Source: Membranipora membranacea
Lineage: Eukaryota; Bryozoa; Gymnolaemata; Cheilostomatida; Membraniporidae
Length of the DNA stretch: 64,000 nt
Direction of reading: 5' to 3'
Assembly (NCBI GenBank): GCA_914767715.1
Contig: OU612074.1
Location: 20,694,062-20,758,061 of the forward strand
The position numbers and the translations under genes were made by a program. Shown here in pieces: positions 22,578 through 34,880 of the stretch (positions are counted from its first letter, which is position 1; each line of letters starts with the position of its first letter). The notes below the pieces were generated by a model. That model saw nothing but the letters and a program-made list of their open reading frames with translations. It searched no databases and was not told where the DNA came from.

Positions 22578-24644
22578 AGGAGTGATATAATATTTCCCCT
22601 GCTGTTGTGGATGTTCTCAGGGTCACAAAGCTTCTAGAACAAAAGTGTTGTAAGGCGTTTTATCCCCGATTATTACATACTTAGTGTTGCAGTCTGCTTT
22701 GTTTTGAGGATCCAAAGCTGGATTTTGCACCATTCAGTACTAGATATTTCTAACCTCAATATTGTGAGACTTGATGGAAACCGTGTCTACAAAACCCAGG
22801 TAGCTTGAGTGCAGGTTTTATCACTCGGCAACAAAAGAGAAACAGAAAAAGAGATTTATGTTCTAACTACCTCTGGAAATATTAAGGAGCTAAACAATTC
22901 CATGCAAAAGTTCTTGGAGAAAAAATATTTCCAATTTTTTACTGGTAATAAAAGATTTTGAAGTTTGGGTAAGCTCTAATAGGGAGGATGGGCGGGACGC
23001 AGTCATGGACGCAAATGTTAGATACTACAGACACATACTAAAGTACACCCGATTTCACCACCCCTAGAATCACCAGCATCACCCTTTAGGCGTTGTGTCA
23101 CTATGTCCATATGAGCAGTCTTGGAGCAATTTCAATCAAGAATCAGCATGAAGTAGAACCACTCAGATGTTGCTGGTTGAAATCAAGAATATTATCTTCT
23201 TTTATGGATTCACCCAAACAGCTCCCTATATTTATCTACAGCTCCCCACCTGTAGTCTTAAAAGCATTCCTTCCCAAACCGTTTCCCAAATGTCCCCCAC
23301 CAGTAAATCCCGGATGCGGATGGTGTATGAGACAATAGGACCTTGCCCCGGTAGTTAAGTGTCAGATGGCACCTTTCGCCTGGACTATTTCCTCTCATGG
23401 ATAAACGATACATCGTCTGATAATTCACTAGTCCCTCAATTCAACAGCAGGAAAATCCACTTGTTAGAAGTGGTATTATTACAATAAACACCTCAAACTC
23501 TCAACCGCCTGAATGTCATCTACTAATCCTCGAACTGAGCGTATGAATCACACAAGGCACATGTGAAAAACGCTGCTCCAAAACCGCAACACCTCCTACA
23601 GTATATTTTCAGAATAGACGTTATCAATGCAGTGTCATAACGTCAAAACATGTTATGCTGAAGCTTGTAGATTTGATAGATACACAGCTAACCATCATGG
23701 TAATCATGGTATCTGGTACAAATTGGTGCCACCCGATATAATTTTTTATTGCTAGTGTTGTATACCTGACGTTAGATGATAATGTTTTAAAAGAGGCAGT
23801 TAAATGGATATAAAGTTTTAATCCGAGACATTTAGCTGGGTTTAGTCGTCTATAGAATGTCAACAAAATTCTTTATGGGACAAATTTAGACTTTCATTTC
23901 TTTAATCTTGACATGATAATTAGCAATGTGGAAACATAGAAGATTGCAAACTCCTTCAGAGTGCATTGGTAATCCAACCGGTTTTTGCTACTGCAAAAAA
24001 TTATTATATAATTGTTCGGGGAAGGATATGATTAATTGTGCATTGTTAAAGGAAAAAGGGAAAAGGAGCTTCAGATGCCAAAGATGGCCCAACCCCAACC
24101 ACCAAACTGACGTAGAACCCTACAATGAGTCTCCGAGCCCGGTCTTATGGCGCCTTACATGCTGGCAACTGCCAAAAAATTGAAAAATGAAATTAACTTG
24201 ACCACAGGATTTACAAAATTGACCACACAATAAGTGAGTTGGAACATTGGTAAAGGCTCTCAAAGAGGTACTAATTACCAAACACTAATTATCAATAAGC
24301 ATCATATCTAATCAATATGATAATCCTATCGAAATATGTAACACAATTGAGCAAGAGATGAGCTGTCCATGAGCTGTCCATACATTATTGATTGCTAATA
24401 ATCTCCAACCAGTTATTAGCTCCTCAACAAACCTCACAAACTCCACCAGCCAAACCTAACCAAGATGGTGTCACAACAGTAAATCAGTTTACAGTTTCTA
24501 TGATGACATTTACACCTGATATTTATATTACATACAAAGTTAGCCCTGATTCAGATATCTTGCTCAGTTATCTTGCTCAGATTGGATTTAGAATAGCGAC
24601 TTCTAAAAGTACATTTATCTTTAATTATACCAAACAGTGAAGTT

Positions 24645-24673
24645 GGGGGGAGGGGTTGGGGAGGGAGGGGGGG
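24645..24673 (+). other. G-quadruplex-like sequence
   Basis: At least four runs of three or more G separated by one or two bases, in otherwise AT-rich DNA. Confidence 0.65.
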
Positions 24674-26956
24674 CGTTCACAGCTTGAACTTTGTGACATC
24701 AAATCATCTGAACCCAGCCCTATGTAAGACAGTGTTATAGACAGTCATTATTACTTGTGCATCAATCAGGTAATGTTGGTGATGTTTAATTGATCTCAAT
24801 AAATCAATTCATTGGGCATATAATGTAAATTATTTGCATTTGTCTGCCTTCTAGTGTCTGCTGCCCACTGTCCATTTTCTGCCTCTGCAGTCTGAGATCT
24901 ACCGCCCACTGACTATCACCCTACCGCCCGCTCGGCCTTTGTGTCTCCACTATCAATTGTCTGCCAGCTGCATACTGCAGCCTTCTGCTATTGTCCCCAC
25001 TGCCCCATGTCTGGATCCTGCCTCCCCGTTGTCTGCTATCTTTCGATTAGTGTTTTAGCAGAGAATCTTTGGGTAGTAAAGTTTAAAATTGGGTTAAGAA
25101 GCTATTGGGTCACTTCATCTCACCAGATGGGCAGTATAACTCAAGAGCTTAGCCAGTATAAGCAATATATTAAAGATAAATAGATTAGGCGTATGAGAGG
25201 AGGGATAATACAGGATTAAAGGTTTGATAGTTGCCAGCGCAACATTGAGGAATGGATATTAATGTTCGTACTTCTTTATGATGAGTCAGGTTGCTGTAGA
25301 TATTTCTAGACCTTATGCAAAGGATTTTTTTTGCACGATGTCTGATTTATTGCCGTACACTGCCATGTGCCGGTAGATTTCCATGTTTCAATATAACAAG
25401 TCAGTCTAATTTTAGATACAATTTTACTGATGTCATGAGGTTTGTTGGGTTCGCCTCATTGTGTAATTGCTGTAACTCAAGACAATGGTCTCTGAGGGGA
25501 ATGTTTGCCACTTTAGCTTCGTGAATCTTGTTATTCCCCTCAAATCAATCTAATTCTTCTTCATTTTGAAGTTCAAACCATGTTCAGAAATGACGTTGTG
25601 CAAGGCTTGAGGTCACATGTTCGTTCCTGACAGCACAGCTTACATTTTTGTATCCATAATATCTGCTTTTTTATGGCATATTTTGTGCTGAGTGATGGGG
25701 CAAAATGTACTTGTACATCACATTATTATTGATGTGAAAATAAATCATAAATATGATATTTGGATGGGAAACTGCAGCCTTACAACTCCTCTCACTTTCT
25801 CTAATGATGCGAGGTTCGCAATAGATTTGTAAGCTGTGCCTATACCCTCAAGAAATCAGCCTTGATAGAACTCTTACAGCATTAGTCGCATTGCACAGTT
25901 TGCTGTGTCTACGTCAGAATAGTGTCTTAAAAGCCAAACTATTCTGTTTATGTGCCAATACCGTAACTGCTGACGCTGCTTCAGTTTAATGTGCTGTGAT
26001 GAAGTTTAAAGTTTATCACAATGAGGAGACTGCAGGTTGTGCCGCAGTTATAACACAATTAGGTAATAGAAATTCTTTATATTATGTCTGACTGACAGTT
26101 TGTTTACATGGAGCAATCAGAGGTGTAAACAAGAGGTAAAGTCGATTACTATAAGAGAGGTTCCCCAGAAGATATATCTTTTCACCCAAACCATTGCCGG
26201 TGACACTGAAACATTAGGTCTTATAGAATTCACTATCTGCTGGCTACTTGTTTCAGATTAACTATGGATATAATTTGTAATCTCAGATGGGGTTGGTGAA
26301 AACTTTTGTGGTCTCCTTTGAATTCAGGCTGTGCTTTAAAAGTTAGACATATTCATCTTGAGCTATCTACTGAGTACATTGTTTCTTCACTATTCTAGTT
26401 TGTTAACCTCAGTAGTAGAGCAGATCTTTTAGCCCACTCCGACTTGATCTAATCCAGTGGCTCATCTGCTCTAAAGCTCAGATTTGCCCACATACTTCAT
26501 CAGAGGGTGTCATTGGTGACTCATCATATGTTGATGCTTCTGATTACGAAAATTTATTGACAATTAATAACATCTTATGATCCTTTCCTTGTTGACTGAG
26601 TACCTATAAAATATCACAAATTCTTTAAGCAAATAGAAGGTTAGCTGTGTGGGGCCGGTTGTTGATGAAGATCAAGGGCTATGACCAAAACCGGCTTCTT
26701 TTTAACTGTCATTAGTCACACTGTTTGAATGATAATATCAATTTATGAAGTTGATAGGATTAATCTTTTAATCTGTCAATCCTATCACAACATAATCTTA
26801 GGTTAGCGCTTGTCTGTCGTTACGGTGCAAAAAGCCGTCACTTGAGCAGGATTTCCTGACGATATATCTAAATCGCCATGGTTACAAGCATCAAAGACGC
26901 ATGCCAACCTGAAGCATTAATCTTGCGTCACTGGGCTGTCCATCCGATAATCTAGG

Positions 26957-26964
26957 TATAAATC
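26957..26964 (+). promoter_or_regulatory. TATA box of the Reeler gene
   Basis: GTATAAAT lies 80-88 bp upstream of the ATG at 27045, which leaves room for a leader of about 55 nt. Confidence 0.6.
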
Positions 26965-27044
26965 AGACGGTGTCTTGCACTCAACATCATTACATCTCAA
27001 AACACCAGAGAGACAATATCAGTAATCTTGAGCAACAACACATC

Positions 27045-30000
27045 ATGATGGCATCAGCTGCAGTACCTGCGTTTCTTGTGATCGCAAGTTGTATACTATT
27101 GACCGGTCATTCTGTTCAGGCGTACAGTACAGGTGCAGGAGACAATGCCTGTGACTACAGTACCAGCGGTAACAGTAACGGTAATTCTCTGATCCCCGGA
27201 CATGGCGTACCCGCTCAAACTTCTGCATCACCATTCCAGATACAAATACTGAGCAACAACAACGTCAATTATAACAACAGACAACCCATTGAGCGTAAGT
27301 AGCCTACCACATGTGTTGAGTTGAGTTTATTTGTACATTCATAATTATCTTTTGAAGTGGGGAAGTATCAACTATAGTACTTGAATGTTTACACTAAAAT
27401 TTGTGTCCAGAATTATAATAATTCAGATTGATTTCAGTTAAAACAAGGAGGAATAGACGTTACTGCTTGGTTAAAGCAATTTCAATAATTTTATTGTCAT
27501 TCAACTTCAGAAATCATCACAAGCATTTTAGAGGTTGTGATGCGAAAATGTTCATGATTTCATCTGTTTGCCTTTGATTGACAGTTTTGCTAACAAGAAG
27601 CGGAGCTGGACCAAGATTCAAAGGTTTCCTCCTAGTTGCGATGGACGGAGAAGGAAACTTGATTGGAAACTTTCAGACTATAAACTCACAGCAGAGCAGC
27701 TACACTCAAGCCCGATGTGGAGGAACAGTAAGTTGTCATAATGCCATTTTTAATGTCGTTGCTTCCTGGCAGCTGCTCTTCTTTTGAAAAACATTTGGAT
27801 CATATTAGTATACTACTATATTTTATTTCGATGTATTGGGATGAAAATGTGACTGTGTTTGCAGGCCAAAAAAAAGTTTGCTAAACATATTGTTGACTCT
27901 ACCCGATCACAAATATCTGACCCATATGACCAATAGAAACGAAGTGAAAAACAAATGTCTGAAGTGTGTTTTGTTTGATTGCTCATCAGATAATTTTTTT
28001 TCTTTGTAGCTTACTTATCCTTATTCACATTCTTGAGGCACCCAAATGAGTTTTCTAGCAGCAATACATCAGAGACTAATCCAGTTTTTTCAGTCTTCTA
28101 AAACCCACAAACATAGATTTCAATTGTCGATTGCGTGACAGTAGCTCATGTTAATAATCCAAGTCAAATATCATCACCAATAATGCTTTTTTTTCTGCAG
28201 TCTATCACTCACACTGCACAATGGCACAGCGCAACAGATGAATCTATCCTCCTAAGATGGACACCTCCAACAATCCACCAATGGACCGGATTCATTACTT
28301 TCATGTAAGTGATACTTACAGTAGGCAAACAATACGTACAATCGATTATTGAAAAGTAATTCTTCCAAATTTAGATTCAAATTCAATTGATTTCTTGAGG
28401 AGTAAAATATTTGTGGGAGGAATAGTTCCCGTTTAGCATAGGGTTGAAAAAGTTAACGAAAATTTGCTCAACCTCATAGATTAACAATTACCATTGATAT
28501 GAAATCATGGATTAGTGGTAATATACACAGATATGGCTATTTGTGGAGAAATTACATAGGTATATAAATCTGTGTCAGTAAGTGGATCTAGCCTAAATTC
28601 TGACAGCTTCATTGTTATGCATTGACTGACGTCCCAGTAACAAGCTTAAAAAACTCAGGCAAGCTGCCTGACAATTGTTTACAAGTGGTCGGCTGACGCA
28701 TTACTGAACTTTTAGACCAAGTTTTTTCAGTTTCCAGCAATCATACATAAATTTCCATATGCTTGTTCTGGGTCGGATATGTTCCCCTAATCCATGAATA
28801 TATATCAGTGACAATAACTTTTACCTAAGATAGCAAGGATTGGTGCAAGCTAACATTAACCAAACTGTTAGCGCTCAATTTGCAGTGGCATGTGAAATGT
28901 AGATGAAAAGTTGCATTTCTGCATATCAAAGTTTACCAAAAGTTGTTATCACTTTTGATGAGAAGGAAATGAATGTTTCAAATTTGGTTAGTCTATAATT
29001 AAACCAATCAACGATACTAAATTTGGAAAGCTAGATGTCAATTACAGACCAATGTTTCAGGCTTAGCAAAAATGGTGGTTACCTTTTGGGAATGAAAATA
29101 TGGATTATCTATTGTTTTTGTTCGATTGATTACCGATTGTTGCGATGAGTGGTTCACACTGGTAAACTAAGCGATGGAATGGCTGAAACATACCACAAGC
29201 TTCTGATTAGATTTATGGATGCCCTGCCCTAAACATACGCATGATCCATAGTTACCGCAGCCGTTATCCCTCACATGTCAATTTTCAGAACAAAAAATCT
29301 TCCATACGGAACTTTGAACGTTTCTGTCAATTTTATTGTGTTTTGTAACCAACCAGAAAGATTGACCTTGATGCATCTTTCTCTTACAGGGGAACCTTTG
29401 TACAGACTAAGACTGTGTTCTGGGCTCGAGTTGAAGGTGCAGTGCAGGTTTCTCTGCCCGCTGAGATGAGCGCCGGAGTTACCCCACCTCCAGGCTGGGT
29501 ACCTACCACCACAGGATCAGGTAGGATATTATCTCTCTCTCTTTGTATAAGATAAGATAACTTTTATTGGTAAACTTTGTTGAAGACGAGTTACAATAGA
29601 GTCGAGGAAGCTCCTTTGATATTCATATAATCGCCTTCCATAATTTTTTAATACCATTTGAAATAAAACTGTTCAAAAATCTCTCAGTTCTGGTCTTTGA
29701 CCTGCGATAAAGTGACAATTCAGTAAGCATGACTGCTTCTCATTACATGACATCCCAATGCCCAAATTTCTCTGCGGTTACTGAACAATGACTCCTTGTG
29801 ATTCATATCCTTATCCTTGAAGCACTCATACTGTATCCCCGAATTAAATCAACTATATTTAAAATCTGCATGCCGTACCACCTGCGTGGCATGAAAATGG
29901 ATAACATCATTGAAATCGCATTTACTTTGCTAACCCACGCTTAGAACATAATATGTATATCTGTGCCAATAATCTATTAATACATAATAAATATTCATCG

Positions 30001-30621
30001 ATATTTCATCATTCTCATCTTTTGCTCTGGTAGACACGACCCCAAAGATTATCGAAACCACAACATCTGTACCAGAAGCTACCACCACAGCTGTGGTGCC
30101 TACTACCGCAGCCATCGTACCCACTCCTGCAGCTGCTGTAGTGGCTGACGTTACCACAAAGCAAGAACAGACATCTGTAAAAGGTTTGTTTACAAAAAGC
30201 AACAAGTAATAAATGTTCAGCAAATTCAATGATTGAAGTGAAAATGGTACATGAAAAATAAGTATGAAACTTTAACATTGTTGTATCTCCGAAAAAACTA
30301 AATTTAATATAATCATACAAAGGGCAAAAAAAACCGTTTTTGAATCGTAGTTATCAGTTTTTAGAGAGTAACTCAATGATTATGAAAGGCCTGCTTTCGT
30401 CTGTTTCTTTCATTAAATTCTGCTTGCCATTACATCACTAAATATTGTTATTGTGATATTCACACTTATTTTCAGCAGATATCACCAGTGACTGCTCTGC
30501 CTCTACAGTCGATTGTCTGAGAAGGAAGATTGTATCTCAGATCCACTTCTTGGTCACAGATCTCGAGAAACTAAAAAGCTTCATCGATCCAGCCAGTATT
30601 GGTTCCACCTCAAGCCGTTAA
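27045..30621 (+). CDS. Secreted Reeler-domain protein with Thr/Pro-rich linker
   Basis: Six exons: 27045-27294, 27585-27727, 28201-28304, 29390-29520, 30034-30183 and 30476-30621. They total 924 nt, or 307 residues. A signal peptide (starting MMASAAVPAFLVIASC) precedes YSTGAGDNACDYST, the typical Reeler opening. Further Reeler hallmarks follow in order: HGVPAQTS, FKGFLLVAMD, GNF, a Cys before GGT, ITHTAQWH, LRWTPP, TGFITF and VFWARVEG (residues about 27-190). A Thr/Ala/Pro linker rich in possible O-glycosylation sites comes next. The C-terminal exon has two cysteines (SDCSAST, VDCLRR) and a helical stretch. Reeler proteins include reelin, F-spondin and secreted arthropod immune proteins; this simple one-domain form resembles the last by layout only. 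The last acceptor is CAGCAG, so two isoforms one codon apart are possible. Confidence 0.88.
28492..28810. mobile_element. TIR element (MITE) in Reeler intron 3
   Basis: The left end CATTGATATGAAATCATGGA is mirrored by the right end, with TCCATGAATATATATCAGTG at 28790-28810. The interior shares 'ttgactgacgtcc', 'caagctg' and other blocks with the element at 57328-57538, so they are one family. This copy is about 110 bp longer. Confidence 0.75.
28811..29389. other. Remainder of Reeler intron 3
   Basis: No feature recognised beyond the splice acceptor CTTACAG at 29389. Confidence 0.5.
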
Positions 30622-31218
30622 AAGACTAAGCTGTAAGAAGCAGATTGTTTCTAATTATTGCATGTACAGATATTTGAAGTAATATATCTAACAGCTCTCA
30701 CTCATCATTGCTCATAGAATAGAGTGTTACTAACAGGATTAACTGCAGTATTGTTTGAGATTATATCTAAGGCCATCGCTCATATCGTACAAATCTTGTT
30801 CAAGATCTGCTCTATGCTTACCATGACGTCTATTGCAGAAGCTCTGTGGTTATTTTTTATAGCATAACGTTTAGAGGTTTGTACTTTTTTGCAGTTATGA
30901 TATCAGTTGGGTAATAGGGTGGTTCCCGTCGCAGATTTAAGTTACGACATACATTTTAACGAGCAGTGTGTTAGACATTATGTTTTTAATTGATATGCAA
31001 ATTGATATCTAGTTTGTTATTGCTTTTTTTTGCTCAATGAGATTTCTATTGGTAACATTAAGTTTTATCCTGACGTGTATATTAAGACATTTAACTACTT
31101 ATAATAGCGATTGTTATAGTGTGAAGAATGAATAATTGCTGTTTTGAAAAACGTGATTTCCTGTTCAAATTGGTGCTACTTATATTTTCTAATCAGTTAT
31201 GATATAAATTATTAGTTT

Positions 31219-31224
31219 AATAAA
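31219..31224 (+). promoter_or_regulatory. Candidate polyadenylation signal of the Reeler gene
   Basis: AATAAA about 600 bp after the stop. No canonical signal was seen closer, which implies a long 3' UTR or an unseen variant signal. Confidence 0.4.
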
Positions 31225-32211
31225 CAAATTCCAATTTCCTTTATAGAGCTGGGAATTAGGTTTATTGTGGATAAATTGGCAAGGTATTCAAATCACAAAT
31301 CTAAAACTAGAAACCAGAAACAGTATGAAGGTTGCGAAATGGCATCACCATACATTAAACTCTGCGCTTGGTCATAGTCCAGAATAATGGCTCAACACCA
31401 ACACAATAACCACAAGAATATAATAATAGCTGATAGTTGATCTTATCTGGCTTACAGTAACCTCAAACAAATAAAATTGGATGATTTAGCAGATTTTGGA
31501 TTAAACCTAATCAAAGCATTCAATATTGTTATCATCCCTTCAAAACTCTTAAGTAGTACCTGATTTAGCCACTCTCATTGCCATTCAATACTTACTAATA
31601 ACAAATATAATTGCACAGAAGTTACAAAGTTGAGTCTCTTGCAAGCAGGGAGGGTGCAAGCCTATGCAGACAATATATTTTAGAGTTGTCCGCTTAATGT
31701 CAATGAGCAGAAAAGTTCCAACAGCAGGAAAAAGGTTCACTTCCGGGTATAAAAATATGTTTTCTCGATCTCAATCAAGCTCATGCATGTTATTCTTTAA
31801 CTTGGATTGGTAACACACCCATACTGACCTTCAGAAGACCTTCAGAAGACCTCCATATTGACATTCATTTACGAAAGACAGATCTTTAAAATGATTCCTT
31901 TGCCATCTTGATCCACCAGTATAGGTTTATGGCTTGAGTTCTTTAACTTTACACTTGCCAAACAAGCTTTCACCATGTTCACCGATCGCTGGTGCATGAA
32001 AGATACTACTACGCACATGTTTAAATGAGCTCTCAGTACAAAACACAGCTGTTTGAATATTAGAGAGATTATCTATGATTTATTGCATCTGTCATCCATG
32101 GATTAGCTCATTCATTGACAAACCCATCATCTCAAGTCCTGTGTCTTATCTTGCTTGATCTTTATGAGAAACCCTAGAGATCTCAAGTATACGCAGGAGG
32201 ACACATCTGCC

Positions 32212-32325
32212 TTAGACCAAGTTTTGTCCAGTTGCCTGCATTCAGAGGTGCTCCCCACTACTTCTGCGACTTGACCAGCGGATGGAAGCAACTGGAGTGC
32301 AGGCGATGGGATTAAACTCGATCTA
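32212..32325. mobile_element. Palindromic MITE-like element
   Basis: The left end TAGACCAAGTTTTGTCCAGT and the 'ctgcattcagaggtgctcc' block are mirrored on the right by 'ggaagcaactggagtgcagg' and 'ggattaaactcgatcta', giving inverted repeats of about 45 bp around a short centre. It is of the same family as 38682-38884. Confidence 0.75.
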
Positions 32326-33004
32326 TGTTTGCCTATAACTTCAATCGAATCAATAAACAGACATAACCAATGTGGCTTATTTTCACCCTGCAGCCATTTA
32401 TGTGAACTGTACGACAAAGTCTCAAGACTGCCCAACAACGCCATAAGACTGTCTTACAAAGTCTCAAGACTCCACCACAACATTTCTTATGGGTCTTCAC
32501 ACACTTGTCGTCAACGACTGGTCAAGGTGTCCTTTCAGAATTGATCAATGAATTTTATTTTGTGCAAGGGCATGCACACAGAACCAAACATTGTGTTATA
32601 CCTCCCTGGTTCACAAAATGACCTCTAATTGATATCTCACCCTTATCTATAGCACCTCCTTTTAATCCATGAATATATTTTCTTGTCACAACTTGCTGCG
32701 CTGATGTCTTTCTCTGACGTACTATTAAAGACATCAATCTCCCTAATATCACTCAATTTAAGTGTTATAAGTGCTGATTGCTACTTATGTAAGCGTGATT
32801 TCCTGTCCATTTTGGCTCTACATATGTAATTATGCTATTGCTTTACTATATTGAAATATTAAATCGATTATTGAAGGGATTAGATGCGATAAATAAAGAA
32901 CATTGGCAATTTATCATGCACTAAAGTTGGACCGGAAACAACCAGGAAACCAGAGTCAATTGGCAAACAACCTAAAGTTATCACTAATATCAATAACGAT
33001 CTCC

Positions 33005-33205
33005 ATCCCCTGGTCGAGACTCAGACCGCACAGATTAACTGTTTTGTGCTTGGCTGTGTCGTTTACGTCAACTCAACCAACAGCCATCAATGATGTCGAT
33101 ATTGATCTATTTCTTGGTCCAGACTGAGACCTGTGGGCTCAGACTGCATAAATATAAATTGTATAATGCTGGCCTGTGTTGTTGACGTCAACTCAACCAG
33201 CAATT
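33005..33205. repeat. Two-copy ~120-bp tandem repeat
   Basis: ACGTCAACTCAACCA occurs at 33065 and 33185, each preceded by diverged 'gctggcctgtgt'-like and 'agactgcat'-like blocks. Confidence 0.55.
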
Positions 33206-34880
33206 GCAAGTCTGCAAGTGGTTATTTTTAAGTAGCGTCAAACCAGTCTGATGTACTATATGAACCATTAATTTATCTTGTCTATAAGGGGTATTATTTT
33301 ATGAGGAAGTGAAGTGCCATGATGATAATTAGCACTATAAGAGCCTGACAGTTAATCGCCTCACATATCTCATCTCATTGGTTAGTCGTGACGTAGATCA
33401 TACAATCAATTTGGCTGCATTTAGAGTTTTGAGCCGTCACTGGCTCACCAGTAGAGTGAGAACGACCAGAATGGGGGCAAATTGGATCAAACTTGTTCTA
33501 GCCCTGACGCATGATGCACAAGAACAGAAATATTACACGGACAAAGTATGTGAAAACCTTCCACAGAGGAAAGTGTATAACTCAATTCACTAAGTTGGAG
33601 GGACTTCAAGGAACAGGAATGCCAAATACCACCCACACTGACATCAAGACTATACTATTATCATGTGGGTCTCTGACCGTTAGAGTCAGTTTAGTGTGAG
33701 TACCTCACATGAGCCTGCACCTAATTTATGCAACTGATGTCAGGTCTTCACACCAAGTTCCCTCTGATGGTACTTATGCTAAGTGGATTAATTCAATCCC
33801 TATCAATCAGGGATAGACAAGCGAGCGTATATCACATCCTCAGTGTGAAGACAACCCTTATGGTAAAACACCTTTACGAGAGACAGTTATTGTCATTCAG
33901 ACTTGTGGTTCAGACCTAGGTAGATAATCTTTCTGGTCAGATTCTTAAATTTATACTGATTATGTGGGCGATAAGTGAAGGGATGAGTTGCTCATCAATG
34001 CACAGAGTTTGCTATATGCTGCTAGGGCTGGCCATGACCATATTGATCTAAAGAAGGCTTAGTCTATCGGGTTCTAGCAAAAGGAATGGTGTTTTGCGGT
34101 GGTATGCGAAAAGCTGAATGTGGTATCCGTAATATAGTAGCTTGTCTCGACAAGCTTGTCAAGGCAGGCTGTGTATATCAATACCCTATGGGAGTGAAAT
34201 ACTTGCAAGAAGAAAAGATTACCATTTTGTAAATTCTTTGTACCTGTAGCCAAGACAGCATTAGCTATAAACACCGACCCAAACTAGCCAAAACATAGTG
34301 CTAAGTCACCCCCAAGCTAGCTTAACTAAAATATAGCAAACAAATACTGCTCAGGGTATATAAATTCAGAAATTATCAGGGAATTCAGTAAAACTGATCA
34401 AATACAGAAAATATGAGCTAAGTGTGGTGTCATCCTACAGGTGCAGGTCACAGGTCCTAATCAACAAATTGCGACATTATGTCATACCATATGAAAATAC
34501 CTGAGCAAAGCTACCAAGCAAAAGGTTACAAGTCATCTACAGGCTTTATTTGCAGTGCATTGTCAATACATGATAGAAATGCAAAAAAATTGAATTTGTC
34601 CATTACAAAAAAGGTAGGGGCAATAAAGGAACGATATACTATGTCCTCAATAAAGAATTACCGCATGCTGAACAAAACTTCTTTCTCCATTCCCAAATGA
34701 GAGCTGGATAAAAAACAATAACTCCTACAGATTTTTTATTGGATATTTTGAATAAATGTGTCTTGGGGGTGGTGGTAAATTGATTGTTAGAAATGAAATG
34801 AAATTGCTAGATATCATATAATATATTTAAAAAAATCATTTGAGCATGAATCAGGTTAACCCAAACAAGCGGTAGTATGT

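Larger units (their letters stand above)
19241..26940. other. Gene-poor intergenic region
   Basis: No exon chain with paired splice sites, signal peptide or recognisable domain on either strand. ORFs of 60-110 codons are scattered but unsupported. The listed items inside are a SINE, a two-copy repeat, a GAT microsatellite and a G-rich quadruplex-like stretch. Confidence 0.5.
31225..34880. other. Intergenic with repeats
   Basis: No gene supported. Contains an inverted-repeat element (32212-32325) and a two-copy ~120-bp repeat (about 33005-33205). Confidence 0.5.

Noticed and set aside
23926-24183. 85-codon ORF with several cysteines
   Set aside because: Checked for a disulfide-domain exon. 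Found no acceptor or donor pair that would place it in a gene.
26970-27044. Upstream extension of the Reeler reading frame to 26970
   Set aside because: The codon there is GTG, the stretch lies within or before the likely leader, and the signal peptide begins at the ATG at 27045.
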